NCBI RefSeq assembly: GCF_030063135.1
Contig: NZ_JASISO010000011.1
Coordinates: 111,335-175,334, forward strand
Length of the DNA: 64,000 nt
From: Streptomyces sp. G-G2
GTDB lineage: Bacteria > Actinomycetota > Actinomycetes > Streptomycetales > Streptomycetaceae
Direction of reading: 5' to 3'
Positions within the stretch are counted from its first letter, which is position 1. Each line of letters begins with the position of its first letter. This document shows, one piece after another, positions 1 through 10,444 of the stretch. The translations under genes were made by a program, and so were the position numbers. The notes under the pieces are model-generated. The model did not search any database. It saw only the letters and a program-made list of their open reading frames with translations, and was not told the DNA's origin.

Positions 1-53
1 CCGAGGCCGCGCCCGAGACCCCGCCCGAGACCACCCCGGAGGCAGACGCGTGA
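1..53 (+). CDS. nuoI: NADH-quinone oxidoreductase subunit I, C-terminal end only
   Basis: Only the last 17 codons are in the window. The tail is acidic and proline-rich ([16 protein letters not shown] then TGA at 51-53), a normal disordered C-terminus for actinobacterial NuoI. The name rests on its position directly before nuoJ, with which the stop overlaps by 4 bases (GTGA); no iron-sulfur motif can be seen because the body lies outside the window. Confidence 0.7.
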   Translation, partial: EAAPETPPETTPEADA

Positions 54-643
54 GCCCCGCCGCCACCCTGGCCGCCGCCACGGCGGGACCCGGGTTCCTC
101 TCCCCGACCGGGGTCGAGATCGCCTTCGTACTCGTCGCCGTCGCCACCCTCGGCGCCGCGCTCATCACGGTCACCACCAAGCAGCTGGTGCACGCCGCCC
201 TCTGGCTGGTCGTCGCCCTCGGCGGGATCGCCGTCGAGTACCTGCTGCTGACCGCCGAGTTCATCGCCTGGGTCCAGGTCCTGATCTACGTCGGTTCCGT
301 GGTCGTCCTCCTCCTCTTCGGGCTGATGCTCACCAAGGCCCCCATCGGCCGCTCCCCGGACGCCGACTCCGGCAACCGCTGGGTCGCGCTGGCCGTGGCG
401 GTAGCCGCCGCCGCCTCCCTCGTCTGGGTCGTCGTCGACGCCTTCCGCACCACCTGGATCGACCTCGACGGCCCCTCCCAGGGCTCCACCAAGGTGTCCG
501 GCGAGTTCCTCTTCCAGCACTGGGTGCTGCCCTTCGAGGCGCTGTCGGTCCTCCTGCTGGCCGCCCTGGTCGGCGCGATCGTGCTGTCCCGCAAGTCCGA
601 CCCGGCCGCCGACGGCAGCGAAGACAAGGAGCGGCAGCGCTGA
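50..643 (+). CDS. nuoJ: NADH-quinone oxidoreductase subunit J
   Basis: Membrane subunit of respiratory complex I (proton-pumping NADH:quinone oxidoreductase). The 197-residue product has about five hydrophobic segments; the second to fourth span roughly residues 25-95 and include the conserved stretch around [19 protein letters not shown], typical of NuoJ. The C-terminus is charged and hydrophilic. The GTG start overlaps the nuoI stop by 4 bases and the TGA shares one base with the nuoK ATG, so translation is probably coupled along the operon. The length fits the family, which is variable at the C-terminus. Confidence 0.95.
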   Translation: MSPAATLAAATAGPGFLSPTGVEIAFVLVAVATLGAALITVTTKQLVHAALWLVVALGGIAVEYLLLTAEFIAWVQVLIYVGSVVVLLLFGLMLTKAPIGRSPDADSGNRWVALAVAVAAAASLVWVVVDAFRTTWIDLDGPSQGSTKVSGEFLFQHWVLPFEALSVLLLAALVGAIVLSRKSDPAADGSEDKERQR

Positions 644-1026
644 TGCACCTCGCCTATCCCGCCGTACTGGCGGCGCTCCTCTTCTGCACCGGCCTGTACG
701 GGGTACTGGCCCGCCGCAACGCCATCCTGGTCCTGATGTCCGTCGAGCTGATGCTCAACGCCGTCAACCTCAACCTGGTGGCCTTCGACGTCTGGCTGCG
801 CGACACCCTGCACGCCGGACAGGCCCTCACCCTCTTCACGATCGCCGTCGCCGCCGCCGAGATCGGCATCGGCCTGGCCATCGTGCTGATGGTCTACCGC
901 AACCGCGGCACCTCGGACGTCGACAAGCTCCGCGACACCGCCGAGCCGACCGGTGCCGGCAGCGGCCACGGCCAGAACCCGAACAACCCCGGATACCCGA
1001 GCAACCCGAGCGAGGTCACCGCGTGA
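643..1026 (+). CDS. nuoK: NADH-quinone oxidoreductase subunit K
   Basis: Small membrane subunit of complex I, with three predicted helices at about residues 3-22, 28-50 and 62-85. The helix 2 stretch [18 protein letters not shown] carries the conserved glutamate of NuoK that takes part in the proton path, and helix 3 contains a second conserved acid in [12 protein letters not shown]. At 127 residues it is longer than the usual ~100 because of a hydrophilic Gly/Pro/Asn-rich tail. It is coupled to both neighbours: the TGATG junction with nuoJ and a 4-base GTGA overlap with nuoL. Confidence 0.96.
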   Translation: MHLAYPAVLAALLFCTGLYGVLARRNAILVLMSVELMLNAVNLNLVAFDVWLRDTLHAGQALTLFTIAVAAAEIGIGLAIVLMVYRNRGTSDVDKLRDTAEPTGAGSGHGQNPNNPGYPSNPSEVTA

Positions 1027-3023
1027 GCACCACGACCCTCGCCGTCCTCGTCCCCGCGCTGCCCTTCCTGGGCGCGCTGGCCGGACTGCTCCTCGGCCGC
1101 AGGGCCCCCGGATTCGTCCGCCCGCTGGCCGTGCTGCCCGCGCTGGCCGCCGCCGTACTGGCCGTCCTGGTCGCCGTCCGCCACGGCGGCGGGCGCGCCA
1201 TCGACGCCGCGACGGAACTGACCCCGACCGGCTCCGTGCCCATCGAACTGGCGATCCACCTGGACGGCTTCGCCGTCCTGGCGGCCGTACTCGTCGGCGT
1301 CGTCGCGACCTGCGTCCAGCTCTTCTCGACGGCGTACCTGCGCGAGGACCCGCGCTACGCCTCCTACGCCTCCCTCGTCTCCCTCTTCACCTCCGCCATG
1401 CTGCTCGTCGTCTACTCCGGCGACCTGATGGTGCTGCTGGTGGGCTGGGAGGTCATGGGCATCTGCTCGTACTTCCTGGTCGGCCACTACTGGGAGACCG
1501 AGGCCGCCCGGGCCGCCTCCCTCAAGGCCTTCCTCGTCACCAAGCTCGGTGACGTGCCCTTCCTGATCGGCCTGTTCGCGCTCGCCGCCGACGCGGGCTC
1601 CTTCCGGATCACCAAGATCCTCGGAGCCGTCACGGCGGGCGGACTCGACCACCCGACCCTGATCGCCCTGCTCCTGCTCGCCGGAGTCGCGGGCAAGTCC
1701 GCGCAGTTCCCGCTGCACACCTGGCTCCCCGACGCCATGGCGGGCCCCACCCCGGTCTCCGCGCTGATCCACGCCGCGACGATGGTCGCCGCCGGTGTCT
1801 ACTTCATCGCGCGCCTCCTGCCCGTCTTCACGGCCTCCGGGGCCGCGCTGGTGGTCATGGCCGTCATGGCGGCCGTGACGATGGTCGGCTCCGCCCTCGC
1901 CGCCCTCGCGCAGGACGACATCAAGCGGGTCCTCGCCTACTCCACGATCGGCCAGCTCGGCTACATGACCGGGGCCCTGGCCGTGGGCGACCGCGGGGCC
2001 GCCGTCTTCCACCTCCTGTCCCACGGCGCCTTCAAGGCGCTGCTGTTCCTCGGCGCGGGCGTGGTCATCCACGCCGCCGGTACGAACTCCCTGGCCGCCA
2101 TGGCCCGGATGGACGGCCTGGCCAGGCGCATCCCGGACGCCTTCTGGACGATGACGATCGCGCTCCTCGCGCTCGCCGCCGTCCCGCCCTTCGCCGGGTT
2201 CTTCTCCAAGGAGACCGTGCTGGTCGCCGCCGAGCACGCGGCCACCGGACACTCCGAGCTCGCCCCGACGGCCGCGGGCTGGCTCGTCCTGGTCGCGGGC
2301 GTGCTCACGGCCCTGCTCACCGCCGCCTACGCCACCCGGCTGTGGCTGCTGGCCTTCCGCGGCCGGGGCGTCGCGGCCCCCGACCACGGCAAGGACCCGA
2401 TCACCATGACCGGCGTGCTGTGGCTGCTCGCGATCCCCTCGGTCGGCTTCGGGCTGGCCGCCAGCACCCTCCCCGACTGGTTCGACGGCGGTGAACTGCG
2501 GCCGACCGTCCTCACCGTGGTGATGGGCACGGGCGCGGCCGTCATCGGCGCGCTGCTCACCTTCGCGCTGTGGCAGCGGGCCGAGGCCAAGGCCGCCACG
2601 GGCGCCCGTCTGCCGGGCGTACCCGCGTCGGCCCTCGCCGCGGAGTCCGCCGCCGAGACGCCCGAGGTCGCCGCGGTCACCCACGACCACCCCGCCGTCC
2701 CGGCCACCCCCGCGCCCGACCCCGGCAAGGCCCTGCTGGGCCCCCTGCACCGGCACGCGGCCGCCGGATTCCACCTGGACGCCCTCTACGACGCGCTTTT
2801 CGTCCGCCCCGTCCGGGGCGCCGCGAGCCTCGTCCGCTTCCTGGACCGCGAGGTCGTCGACACCTACGTCCGGGGCGCGGGCAGCGCCCCCCGGCTGCTC
2901 GGCACCCTCGTACGCCGCGCCCAGACCGGCAACGTGCAGACCTATCTGAGCGCCCTGCTCGCCGGTGCCGTGGTCCTGGCGCTCGCCACCGCCGTCCTCG
3001 CCAACGTCAACGCCGGATCGTGA
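1023..3023 (+). CDS. nuoL: NADH-quinone oxidoreductase subunit L
   Basis: Large antiporter-like proton-pumping subunit of complex I, 666 residues with about 15 membrane segments. Conserved stretches include [17 protein letters not shown] (the pump glutamate region), [31 protein letters not shown] and [18 protein letters not shown]. The C-terminal part has a hydrophilic insert (about residues 520-580, rich in Ala, Pro and Glu) and then the long lateral helix and last membrane segment expected of NuoL. The start overlaps nuoK by 4 bases and the stop overlaps the GTG chosen for nuoM by 4. Confidence 0.97.
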   Translation: MSTTTLAVLVPALPFLGALAGLLLGRRAPGFVRPLAVLPALAAAVLAVLVAVRHGGGRAIDAATELTPTGSVPIELAIHLDGFAVLAAVLVGVVATCVQLFSTAYLREDPRYASYASLVSLFTSAMLLVVYSGDLMVLLVGWEVMGICSYFLVGHYWETEAARAASLKAFLVTKLGDVPFLIGLFALAADAGSFRITKILGAVTAGGLDHPTLIALLLLAGVAGKSAQFPLHTWLPDAMAGPTPVSALIHAATMVAAGVYFIARLLPVFTASGAALVVMAVMAAVTMVGSALAALAQDDIKRVLAYSTIGQLGYMTGALAVGDRGAAVFHLLSHGAFKALLFLGAGVVIHAAGTNSLAAMARMDGLARRIPDAFWTMTIALLALAAVPPFAGFFSKETVLVAAEHAATGHSELAPTAAGWLVLVAGVLTALLTAAYATRLWLLAFRGRGVAAPDHGKDPITMTGVLWLLAIPSVGFGLAASTLPDWFDGGELRPTVLTVVMGTGAAVIGALLTFALWQRAEAKAATGARLPGVPASALAAESAAETPEVAAVTHDHPAVPATPAPDPGKALLGPLHRHAAAGFHLDALYDALFVRPVRGAASLVRFLDREVVDTYVRGAGSAPRLLGTLVRRAQTGNVQTYLSALLAGAVVLALATAVLANVNAGS

Positions 3024-4627
3024 GCCGTGAGTCAGCCGTGATTGATATCAGCGCATCCGTGATGCAGTTCCTTCTGGCGTTCATCGTGGCCGCACCGCTC
3101 CTCGGCGCCGTGGCCGCCCTGCTCCCGGCCCCGCCCGGGCTCAAGGGCCGCGGCGCCGACCAGGCCGTGCTGCGCCACGGCGTGACCGTGACCGGCGTGA
3201 TCCTCGCCGCGGCGATCGCCCTCACCCTGGGCTTCGACCACGACGCCCCGTCCCGCTTCCAGGCGACGACGGACATCAGCTGGATCCAGGCCCTCAACGT
3301 CCGGATCCACCTCGGCATCGACGGCATCTCGCTCCCCCTCGTCCTGATGACCGCGCTGCTGTTCTTCCTCTGCGCGCTCTACAGCTACTTCAAGCTCCCC
3401 GCGGGCCCCGCCCCGAAGGCCTTCGTCGCCCTCCTGCTCGTCCTGGAGTCCGGCACCCTCGCCACCTTCGCCGTCCTCGACCTGCTGCTCTTCTTCCTCG
3501 CCTTCGAGATGGTCCTCATCCCGATGTACTTCCTCATCGCCCGCTGGGGCGGTGCCCAGCGGCAGGCCGCCGCCTGGAAGTTCATCCTCTTCACGCTGCT
3601 CGGCTCCGTGGTCATGCTCCTCGGCCTGCTGCTGATCGGGATCAAGAGCGGCACCTTCGACATGGTGGCACTCGCCTCCGACAACGGCCGCGGACTGAGC
3701 GGCACCACGCAGCTGATCGCCGTCCTCACCATCGGCACCGGCCTCGCCGTGAAGACCCCGATGTGGCCGCTGCACAGCTGGCTCCCGGACGCCCACACCG
3801 CCGCCCCGACCGTCGGCTCCGTGCTGCTCGCGGGCGTCATGCTGAAGATGGGCACCTACGGGTTCGTCCGCATCCTGCTCCCCGTCGCCCCCGACGGCAT
3901 GCACGCCTTCGCCCCCTACCTGGCCGCCTTCGCCGTCGTCGGGATCGTCTACGGATCCCTCGCCTGCCTCGCGCTGGCCCGCAAGGGCGCCAAGGGCGAC
4001 CTCAAGCGCCTGATCGCCTACTCCTCCGTCGGCCACATGGGCTTCGTCCTCCTCGGCATCGCGACGATGACGCCCACCGGAGTCAACGGCGCGCTCTTCG
4101 CCAACATCGCCCACGGCCTGATCACCGGCCTCCTCTTCTTCCTCGTCGGCGCGCTCAAGGACCGCTACGGCACCAGCGACCTCGACACCCTCGCCGGGGC
4201 CACCGGCGCGGCCCTCTACGGCCGCGCCCCCCGCTTCGGCGCGCTCCTGGCCTTCGCCGCCGTGGCCTCCCTCGGGCTGCCCGGACTCGCGGGGTTCTGG
4301 GGCGAGATGCTGACCCTGTTCGGCGCCTTCGACCCGGCCGCGGGGCTGTCCCGGCCCGCCTTCCTCACCTTCATGGCGATCGGCGCCTTCGGCACCCTGC
4401 TCACCGCCGCCTACATGCTGGTCGTCGTACGGCGCATCTGCATGGGCGACCCGCAGGCCCGCCCCGCCGACCAGGCCCCCCTGGCCGTCGCCGACATCCA
4501 GGGCTACGAGTTCGCCGCCTGGACCCCGCTCGCCGCCCTCACCGTCCTCGCCGGCCTCTGGCCCGCGGTCCTCCTCGGCCTCACCGACCCGGCCGTCCAG
4601 AAGCTCCTCGCAGGAGGCAACTCATGA
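3020..4627 (+). CDS. nuoM: NADH-quinone oxidoreductase subunit M
   Basis: Second antiporter-like subunit of complex I. Family stretches include FLAFEMVLIPMYFLIARWGG (pump glutamate), KTPMWPLHSWLPDAHTAAPTVGSVLLAGVMLKMGTYGF and DLKRLIAYSSVGHMGFV. The start is uncertain. GTG at 3020 repeats the 4-base GTGA overlap seen at the other nuo junctions (535 residues), but GTG at 3038, GTG at 3059 and ATG at 3062 are in frame and the last gives a length closer to the usual ~520. No strong ribosome site decides between them. Confidence 0.93.
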   Translation: MSRESAVIDISASVMQFLLAFIVAAPLLGAVAALLPAPPGLKGRGADQAVLRHGVTVTGVILAAAIALTLGFDHDAPSRFQATTDISWIQALNVRIHLGIDGISLPLVLMTALLFFLCALYSYFKLPAGPAPKAFVALLLVLESGTLATFAVLDLLLFFLAFEMVLIPMYFLIARWGGAQRQAAAWKFILFTLLGSVVMLLGLLLIGIKSGTFDMVALASDNGRGLSGTTQLIAVLTIGTGLAVKTPMWPLHSWLPDAHTAAPTVGSVLLAGVMLKMGTYGFVRILLPVAPDGMHAFAPYLAAFAVVGIVYGSLACLALARKGAKGDLKRLIAYSSVGHMGFVLLGIATMTPTGVNGALFANIAHGLITGLLFFLVGALKDRYGTSDLDTLAGATGAALYGRAPRFGALLAFAAVASLGLPGLAGFWGEMLTLFGAFDPAAGLSRPAFLTFMAIGAFGTLLTAAYMLVVVRRICMGDPQARPADQAPLAVADIQGYEFAAWTPLAALTVLAGLWPAVLLGLTDPAVQKLLAGGNS

Positions 4628-6207
4628 CGGCCCTGTACGCGGCCGCCGCGTCCGCCGCGTCCGCCGCCGCCCCGCAGCCGGGCGCGGCCGCTCTGGTCCA
4701 GTCCGTCGACTGGCTCGCGATCGCGCCCGTGGTCATCACAGCCGCCGTCGGCCTGGTCATCCTGGTCGCCGACCTCTTCGTACCCGAGCGGAAGAAGCCC
4801 CTGCTCGGCTGGACCGCCGTCGCGGGCCTCGCCGTCGCCACCCTCGCGCTGCTGCCGCTGCGCGCCGGGGACCGCGCCACCTTCTGCCTCACCGGCGACG
4901 CGGGCGCCTGCAGCTACACCGTCGACCACTTCGCGCTGGTCGTGCAGTTCCTGGTGCTGGGCGGCGCCCTGGTCACGGCCCTGCTGTCGGTCACCGCCGT
5001 CGAGGAGAGCAGGCTCCCGGCCGGGGAGTTCTGGTTCCTGCTGCTGTCCTCCGCCGCGGGAGCCGCGCTGCTGCCCGCCGCACGCGACCTCGCGACCCTC
5101 ATCGTCGCCCTCGAAGTCGCCTCGCTGCCCGCCTTCGCCCTGGTGGGCCTGCGCCGGGGCGACCGGCTCTCCTCCGAGGCCGCCCTCAAGTTCTTCCTGT
5201 CCTCGGTGACGGCCACCGCCGTCTCCCTGCTCGGCGTCAGCTTCGTCTACGCCGCCACGGGCAGCCTGCACCTGACCCGGGTGGCCGAAGGCCTCCAGGA
5301 CGTCCCCGCGCAACTCGACACCCTGGCCATGGCGGGCGTCGCGCTCACCCTCGTCGGCTTCGCCTTCAAGACGGCCGCCGTCCCCTTCCACTTCTGGGTC
5401 CCCGACACCTACGTCGGCGCCCCGCTGCCCATCGCCGCCTACCTGTCCGTCATCGGCAAGGCGGTCGGCTTCACCGGCCTCATCCTCGTCACCGTGATCG
5501 CCTTCCCGGCGTACTCCGACGTCTGGGGCCCGGCCCTCGCCGTGCTGGCCGCGCTCACCATGACCCTGGGCAACGCCGCCGCGCTGCGCCAGGCCAAGGA
5601 CCGTGCCCACGGCGCGGTCCGCCTCCTCGCCTGGTCCTCCGTCGGCCAGGCCGGTTACCTGCTGGTCCCGATCGCGGCCGCCGCCTACGCGGGCCGGGAC
5701 CAGATCGGCGCCACGGTCGCCTACGCCCTCATGTACGCCGCGGTGAACCTGGGCGCCTTCGCCGTCGTCGCCCTGGTGGCCCGTACGAGTCCGCGCGGCC
5801 GGATCGACGACTTCCGCGGTCTGTACGCGACGCGGCCCTTCGCCGCCCTGTCGCTGGCCTTCTTCCTGCTCTGCCTGGCGGGCCTGCCCCCGGGCATCAT
5901 CGGTCTCTTCGCCAAGGTCACCGTCTTCCGCTCGGCCGTCGACGCCGGGCTGGGTTGGCTCGCGGTCGTCATGGCGGTCAACGTGGTCGTGGCGCTCTTC
6001 TACTACCTCCAGTGGACGGCGCTGCTCTTCCGCACCCCGACCCCGGTCGAGGGCGCGGACGCCGCGGCCGCCCCGGTGGCATCCCGCCCCAAGGCCCCGC
6101 TGCCCGTCATGGCGGCCATCGTCATCACCGCTGTCGTCGCTCTTGTGTTGTCCGGCGCCCCTCAGCTGGTACTACGTTTCGCGTCCACCGGCCTGTTCCC
6201 GAAGTAA
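4624..6207 (+). CDS. nuoN: NADH-quinone oxidoreductase subunit N
   Basis: Third antiporter-like subunit, closing the nuo operon. The 527-residue product carries [54 protein letters not shown] and [16 protein letters not shown], the NuoN counterparts of the pump motifs in NuoL and NuoM. Start: ATG at 4624 overlapping the nuoM TGA (ATGA) with an AGGAGG ribosome site 6 bases upstream. The N-terminus carries an Ala-rich run before the first helix. The operon ends here. Confidence 0.96.
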   Translation: MTALYAAAASAASAAAPQPGAAALVQSVDWLAIAPVVITAAVGLVILVADLFVPERKKPLLGWTAVAGLAVATLALLPLRAGDRATFCLTGDAGACSYTVDHFALVVQFLVLGGALVTALLSVTAVEESRLPAGEFWFLLLSSAAGAALLPAARDLATLIVALEVASLPAFALVGLRRGDRLSSEAALKFFLSSVTATAVSLLGVSFVYAATGSLHLTRVAEGLQDVPAQLDTLAMAGVALTLVGFAFKTAAVPFHFWVPDTYVGAPLPIAAYLSVIGKAVGFTGLILVTVIAFPAYSDVWGPALAVLAALTMTLGNAAALRQAKDRAHGAVRLLAWSSVGQAGYLLVPIAAAAYAGRDQIGATVAYALMYAAVNLGAFAVVALVARTSPRGRIDDFRGLYATRPFAALSLAFFLLCLAGLPPGIIGLFAKVTVFRSAVDAGLGWLAVVMAVNVVVALFYYLQWTALLFRTPTPVEGADAAAAPVASRPKAPLPVMAAIVITAVVALVLSGAPQLVLRFASTGLFPK

Positions 6208-6577
6208 CCCGTACGGAGTAACACCCGCCCCGAGGCCCGGCCCCGCGGCCTCCCGGCCGCCCCCGGGCCGCCCCGCGGCGCCGCCCCCCCCGGCCCCCGG
6301 GACACCGCCCCCGCGTCCCCGCCCGGGCCGCCGTCCGGGACGGGGCGGGAACCCGTCGCCCCCGCCTGGCGTTGACCAGGAAGGGAGGGTCCACTGGACC
6401 GGAGACCCTCCGACCCCCGGACCCTCCGACCCGCGGACCCCCGGACCCGCGGACCCCGGATCCGCGGCCCCCCGACCTGGATCCGCCGACCCGCGATCCG
6501 CGGACCCGCGATCCGCAGGCCCACGATCCACCGATCCCGGACGGGTTCCCCCTGCCGCACCACTTGGAGGGCGCACC
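6208..6577. repeat. non-coding gap with degenerate GACCC/GATCC short repeats
   Basis: 370 bases without a supportable gene. The first 100 bases are almost pure C/G runs that can fold into several overlapping hairpins and may end nuo transcription, though no T-run follows. From about 6399 to 6545 the sequence is a degenerate tandem array of 7-9 base units such as GACCCGCG and GATCCGCG. In one frame it would read as Pro/Asp/Arg-rich, open into htpX, but it has no conserved character and lies before the real ribosome site of htpX. Confidence 0.5.
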
Positions 6578-7441
6578 GTGCACCGCCGACACAACGGGCT
6601 GAAGACCGCCGTACTCCTCGGCGGACTGTCGGCACTCATCATCGTCATCGGCAGCCTCTTCGGCCGGACCGGCCTCGTCGTGGCCGTGCTCGTCGCCCTC
6701 GGGACGAACGCGTACGCGTACTGGAACAGCGACAAGCTGGCTCTGCGCGCGATGCGCGCCCGCCCCGTCAGCGAGTTCGAGGCCCCCGAGCTGTACCGGA
6801 TGGTCCGCGAGCTCTCGACCTCCGCGCGCCAGCCGATGCCCCGCCTGTACATCTCCCCGACCGAGGCCCCCAACGCCTTCGCCACCGGCCGCAACCCGCG
6901 CAACGCCGCCGTGTGCTGCACCGAAGGCATCCTGCGCATCCTCGACGAACGCGAGCTGCGCGGGGTCATCGGGCACGAGCTGAGCCACGTCTACAACCGG
7001 GACATCCTCATCTCCTCGGTCGCCGGAGCCCTCGCCTCCGTGATCATGTTCCTGGTGAACTTCGCCTGGCTGATCCCGGTCGGCCGCTCCAACGACAACG
7101 AGGGCCCGGGCATCTTCGGCATGCTGCTGATCATGATCCTCGGTCCGGTCGCCGCGTCCGTGATCCAGCTGGCCATCAGCCGCTCCCGCGAGTACGAGGC
7201 GGACGCCTCCGGAGCCCAGCTCACCGGCGACCCGCTGGCCCTCGCCAGCGCGCTGCGCAAGCTCGACGCCGGGACCAAACAGCTCCCGCTGCCCCCCGAG
7301 CCCCGCCTGGAGACCGCGAGCCACATGATGATCGCGAATCCCTTCCGTCCGGGCGAAGGAATGTCCAGAATGTTCTCGACCCACCCCCCGATGGCCGAGC
7401 GCATCGCCCGGCTCGAACAGATGGCAGGCCGTCAGCAGTGA
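6578..7441 (+). CDS. htpX: M48-family membrane zinc protease HtpX
   Basis: Integral-membrane zinc metalloprotease for quality control of misfolded membrane proteins. The 287-residue product has two N-terminal membrane segments (about 10-50), the zinc signature HELSH at residues 133-137 (two histidine ligands and the catalytic Glu134), a second pair of helices (about 145-195) and the third ligand in SREYEAD (Glu about 205). This is the usual HtpX plan and length. Start: GTG at 6578 with GGAGG 8 bases upstream; longer in-frame starts run through the low-complexity repeat and are rejected. The stop overlaps the next gene by 4 bases. Confidence 0.95.
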   Translation: MHRRHNGLKTAVLLGGLSALIIVIGSLFGRTGLVVAVLVALGTNAYAYWNSDKLALRAMRARPVSEFEAPELYRMVRELSTSARQPMPRLYISPTEAPNAFATGRNPRNAAVCCTEGILRILDERELRGVIGHELSHVYNRDILISSVAGALASVIMFLVNFAWLIPVGRSNDNEGPGIFGMLLIMILGPVAASVIQLAISRSREYEADASGAQLTGDPLALASALRKLDAGTKQLPLPPEPRLETASHMMIANPFRPGEGMSRMFSTHPPMAERIARLEQMAGRQQ

Positions 7442-7830
7442 AAACCATCCTGAACATCATCTGGCTCGTGTTGAGCGGCTTCTGGCTCTGCGTGGGCTAC
7501 GCCTTGGCGGGCCTGATCCTTTGCGTCACGATCATCGGCATCCCGTTCGGCATAGCGGCCTTCCGGATCGCGGTCTACGCCCTGTGGCCCTTCGGCTACA
7601 CCACGGTCGAGCGCCGCGACGCGGGCGCCCCGTCCTGCGTCGGCAACGTCCTGTGGCTGGTCCTCGCGGGCTGGTGGCTGGCCCTCGGCCACATCGTCAC
7701 CGGCCTGGCGCTGTGCGTCACGATCATCGGGATCCCGTTCGGCATCGCCAACTTCAAGATGGTCCCGCTCGCGCTGCTCCCGCTGGGCCGCGAGATCGTC
7801 CCGACGGACGCGCCCTTCGCCTCGCGCTGA
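7438..7830 (+). CDS. YccF domain membrane protein
   Basis: 130-residue inner-membrane protein made of two copies of the YccF (DUF307) unit. Each contains a hydrophobic helix ending in [13 protein letters not shown], at about residues 23-38 and 89-104, so the protein is an internal duplication. Function is unknown in the family. GTG at 7438 overlaps the htpX stop by 4 bases, so the two are co-translated, which hints at a shared membrane role. Confidence 0.88.
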   Translation: MKTILNIIWLVLSGFWLCVGYALAGLILCVTIIGIPFGIAAFRIAVYALWPFGYTTVERRDAGAPSCVGNVLWLVLAGWWLALGHIVTGLALCVTIIGIPFGIANFKMVPLALLPLGREIVPTDAPFASR

Positions 7831-7845
7831 CGCCCCCAGGGGCGC

Positions 7846-7975
7846 CGGAGCCGATGCCCGTACGGGCTGATCCCGGTACGGGCTGATCCCCGTACGGGCG
7901 CCCGCGCCGATCCCGTAACGAGCGTCCGCGACGAGCGCCCGTACGAGCGTCCGTAGCGAGCTCCCGAACGGGGTG
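7846..7975. repeat. imperfect GTACGGGC/GAGCGTCCG repeats between genes
   Basis: A run of short imperfect units (GTACGGGCTGATCCC twice, then CGTACGGGCG, GTAACGAGCGTCCG, GACGAGCGCCCGTACGAGCG) fills most of the 223-base gap before the glycosyltransferase. No gene or clear promoter is seen in it; it looks like local slippage. Confidence 0.5.
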
Positions 7976-8053
7976 CGGGCCGGTCTTTTATACTGGGGTT
8001 CCGCTCTTGACGCCCAAGGGCACCCCACGTCGAAACCCTGGACAGGATTTCCG

Positions 8054-9133
8054 ATGTCGGCAGCGCCCTTCCCGACCACCCTCTCGGTCGTCGTTCCCAT
8101 GTACAACGAAGAGGAAGCCCTCCCGGCCCTCGTGGAGCGCCTGCGCCCGGCCCTCGACGGTACGGGCGTCGGCTACGAGGTCATCGCCGTCGACGACGGC
8201 AGCACCGACCGCACCGCCGCGCTGCTGGAGGAGTTCCGGGAGACCTGGCCCGAGCTGCGCGTCATCGGCCTGCGCGGCAACTCCGGCCACCAGGCCGCCC
8301 TGACCGCCGGGCTGCACGGCTCCAAGGGCGCGTACGTCGCGAGCATCGACGCCGACCTCCAGGACCCGCCGGAGAAGGTGCCGGAGATGCTCGACCTGGC
8401 CGTCGCCGAAGGCCTCGACATCGTCTACGGCGTCCGCGCCGACCGGAGCGCCGATTCCGGCTTCAAGCGCCGTACCGCCGGCCTCTACTACTGGCTGATG
8501 CGCCGCATCGTCGGCAAGCAGGTCCCCGCCCAGGCCGGTGACTTCCGGCTGCTCAGCCGCGAGGCCGTCGAAGCGCTCAAGGCGCTCCCGGACCAGCACC
8601 AGGTGTACCGGCTGCTCGTGCCGTGGCTGGGCTTCCCCAGCGGTCAGGTCAGCTACCAGCGCGAGGAGCGGGTGGCGGGGGAGACCAAGTACCCGCTGAG
8701 CAAGATGATCCGGCTCGCGGTCGACAGCATCACCAATTTCTCCGCCGCCCCGCTGCGCCTGGCGACGTGGCTCGGGGTGTTCAGCTTCTTCTCCTGCTTC
8801 GTGATGATGGCCGTCACCTTCGTCGTCTGGTTCGTCGGGCACACCGTCCCCGGCTGGACCTCGCTCTTCGTGGTGATGCTCTTCCTCGGCGGCGTACAGC
8901 TGATATGCGTCGGGCTGCTCGGCGAGTACATCGGGCGCATCTACACCGCCGTGCAGCGCCGCCCCACGTTCTTCGTCGGCCACGACACGGACACCGGCAC
9001 GGGCACGGACACCGGCACGGGCACGCATACCGCCACGGGCACCCACCGGAGCGCGCCCAGAACCGGCACCGGCACCGGCGCCGCCGCCGGCACCGACACC
9101 GGCGGCGCCAAGGACCGCGAGCCCGCCCGCTAG
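8054..9133 (+). CDS. GT2-family polyprenyl-phosphate glycosyltransferase
   Basis: Transfers a sugar from a nucleotide donor to a membrane polyprenyl phosphate, by resemblance to the dolichol-phosphate mannose synthase/GtrB group. Visible: the GT-A start VVPMYNEEEALPAL, the donor-site VDDGSTD, the metal-binding DADLQDPPE (about residues 100-108), and two C-terminal membrane helices (about 232-255 and 265-290) ending in LLGEYIGRIY. The last ~50 residues are a Thr-Gly low-complexity tail. ATG at 8054 is preceded by an AGGAT-like site; an upstream in-frame start lacks family similarity. The stop overlaps the converging permease gene. Confidence 0.9.
   Translation: MSAAPFPTTLSVVVPMYNEEEALPALVERLRPALDGTGVGYEVIAVDDGSTDRTAALLEEFRETWPELRVIGLRGNSGHQAALTAGLHGSKGAYVASIDADLQDPPEKVPEMLDLAVAEGLDIVYGVRADRSADSGFKRRTAGLYYWLMRRIVGKQVPAQAGDFRLLSREAVEALKALPDQHQVYRLLVPWLGFPSGQVSYQREERVAGETKYPLSKMIRLAVDSITNFSAAPLRLATWLGVFSFFSCFVMMAVTFVVWFVGHTVPGWTSLFVVMLFLGGVQLICVGLLGEYIGRIYTAVQRRPTFFVGHDTDTGTGTDTGTGTHTATGTHRSAPRTGTGTGAAAGTDTGGAKDREPAR
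8987..9030. repeat. 18-base tandem repeat coding for a Thr-Gly tail
   Basis: The unit ACGGACACCGGCACGGGC is repeated a little over twice inside the 3' end of the glycosyltransferase gene and gives the DTGTGT pattern. It is probably slippage-prone and free to vary, since it lies after the last membrane helix. Confidence 0.7.
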
Positions 9134-10434
9134 CGCGTCCGCGAGCCGGCCCGCCGTACGCCGTACAGCAGCGCCCCGAGCCCCAGCACCCCCGCGCCCG
9201 CCACCACCGACGCGGGCGGCAGCGCGCACGCCAGCACCACGCACCCGGCCAGTCCCACCACCGGTACGGCGCGGTCCAGCACCCGCCCGCCCAGCGTCCA
9301 GGCGGCGGCGTTCGCGATCGCGTAGTACGCCAGCACCCCGAACGACGAGAACCCGATCGCCCCGCGCAGGTCCACGCACCCGGCCAGCACCGCCACCACC
9401 GCACCCACGGCGGCCTCCGCCCGGTGCGGCACCCGGTGGCGCGGATGTACGGCCGCCAGCGCGCGCGGCAGATGCCCGTCCCTGGCCATCGCCAGGACGG
9501 TCCGCGACACCCCCAGCACCAGCGCCAGCAGTGCCCCCACGGCCGCCAGTACCGCACCCGCCCGCACCACCGGGGCCAGCCCGCCCCAGCCCGCCGCCCG
9601 CACCGCGTCGGACAGCGGGGCCGCCGACGCCGCCAGGCCGTCCGTCCCCAGAACGGATAGCACGGCCACCGTCACCGCCGCGTAGACGCTCAGCGCGATC
9701 CCCAGCGCCACCGGCACCGCACGCGGGATGGTCCGCTCCGGATCCCGCACCTCCTCGCCCAGGGTGGTGATCCGCGCGTACCCCGCGAACGCGAAGAAGA
9801 GCAGCCCGGCCCCTTCCAGCAGCCCCCGGACCCCCCACGCCCCGCCGCCCCACGGCGAGCCGGCCGCGCCGGAGGTCAGGCACAGCGCCACGACCCCGGC
9901 GAGCACCGCCAGTACCGCCGCCACGATCACCCGGGCGATCCGGGCCGACTTCCGCACGCCCCCGTACCCCGCGGCCGTCACCGCCACCACCGCCGCGACG
10001 GCCACCACGTGTTCCCGCCCCGGCCACAGGTAGGCGCCCACGGTCAGCGCCATCGCCGCGCACGAGGCGGTCTTGCCGATCACGAACCCCCAGCCCGCCA
10101 GGTACCCCCAGAACGGTCCGAGCCGTTCGCGCCCGTACACGTACGTCCCCCCGGACGAGGGGTACCGGGCGGCCAGCCGGGCCGAGGAGCGCGCGTTGCA
10201 GTACGCCACCACCGCGGCCACGCCGAGCGCGCCGAGCAGCGCCCCGCCCGCCGCCCGGGCCGCGGGCGCGAGCGCGGCGAAGATCCCGGCCCCGACCATC
10301 GCCCCCAGCCCGACGACGACCGCGTCGGTCACCCCCAGCCGGCGCTCCAGCCGCCCACCCGCCGCGCCACCCTCATCCGCACCCGCACCCGCACCCGCAC
10401 CTGATCCCGCATCCGCACCCGCGTCGTTCGTCAC
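9130..10434 (-). CDS. APC-superfamily amino acid/polyamine permease
   Basis: 434-residue transporter with 12 predicted membrane segments. The APC signature is at the start of helix 1 (GLGAMVGAGIFAALAPAA, about residues 41-58), followed by the helix 2-3 stretch with PSSGGTYVYGRERLGPFWGYLAGW. The N-terminus (residues 4-27) is an Ala/Gly/Asp repeat of a GCACCC hexamer at DNA level. The substrate cannot be told. GTG start at 10434; in-frame alternatives lie close. It converges with the glycosyltransferase gene, sharing the bases CTAG that form both stops, and lies 10 bases after the SulP gene in the same direction. Confidence 0.85.
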   Translation of the reverse strand: MTNDAGADAGSGAGAGAGADEGGAAGGRLERRLGVTDAVVVGLGAMVGAGIFAALAPAARAAGGALLGALGVAAVVAYCNARSSARLAARYPSSGGTYVYGRERLGPFWGYLAGWGFVIGKTASCAAMALTVGAYLWPGREHVVAVAAVVAVTAAGYGGVRKSARIARVIVAAVLAVLAGVVALCLTSGAAGSPWGGGAWGVRGLLEGAGLLFFAFAGYARITTLGEEVRDPERTIPRAVPVALGIALSVYAAVTVAVLSVLGTDGLAASAAPLSDAVRAAGWGGLAPVVRAGAVLAAVGALLALVLGVSRTVLAMARDGHLPRALAAVHPRHRVPHRAEAAVGAVVAVLAGCVDLRGAIGFSSFGVLAYYAIANAAAWTLGGRVLDRAVPVVGLAGCVVLACALPPASVVAGAGVLGLGALLYGVRRAGSRTR

Positions 10435-10444
10435 GCGCGGGACC

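Noticed and set aside
894..2774. Long minus-strand frame under nuoKL rich in Gly, Arg, Glu and Gln
   Set aside because: Composition is what antisense GC-rich DNA gives; no start signal; the nuo genes fully explain the region.
6143..6577. Upstream extension of htpX by about 145 codons rich in Pro, Asp and Arg
   Set aside because: It runs back into nuoN and through a short-unit repeat, and GGAGG sits exactly before GTG 6578.
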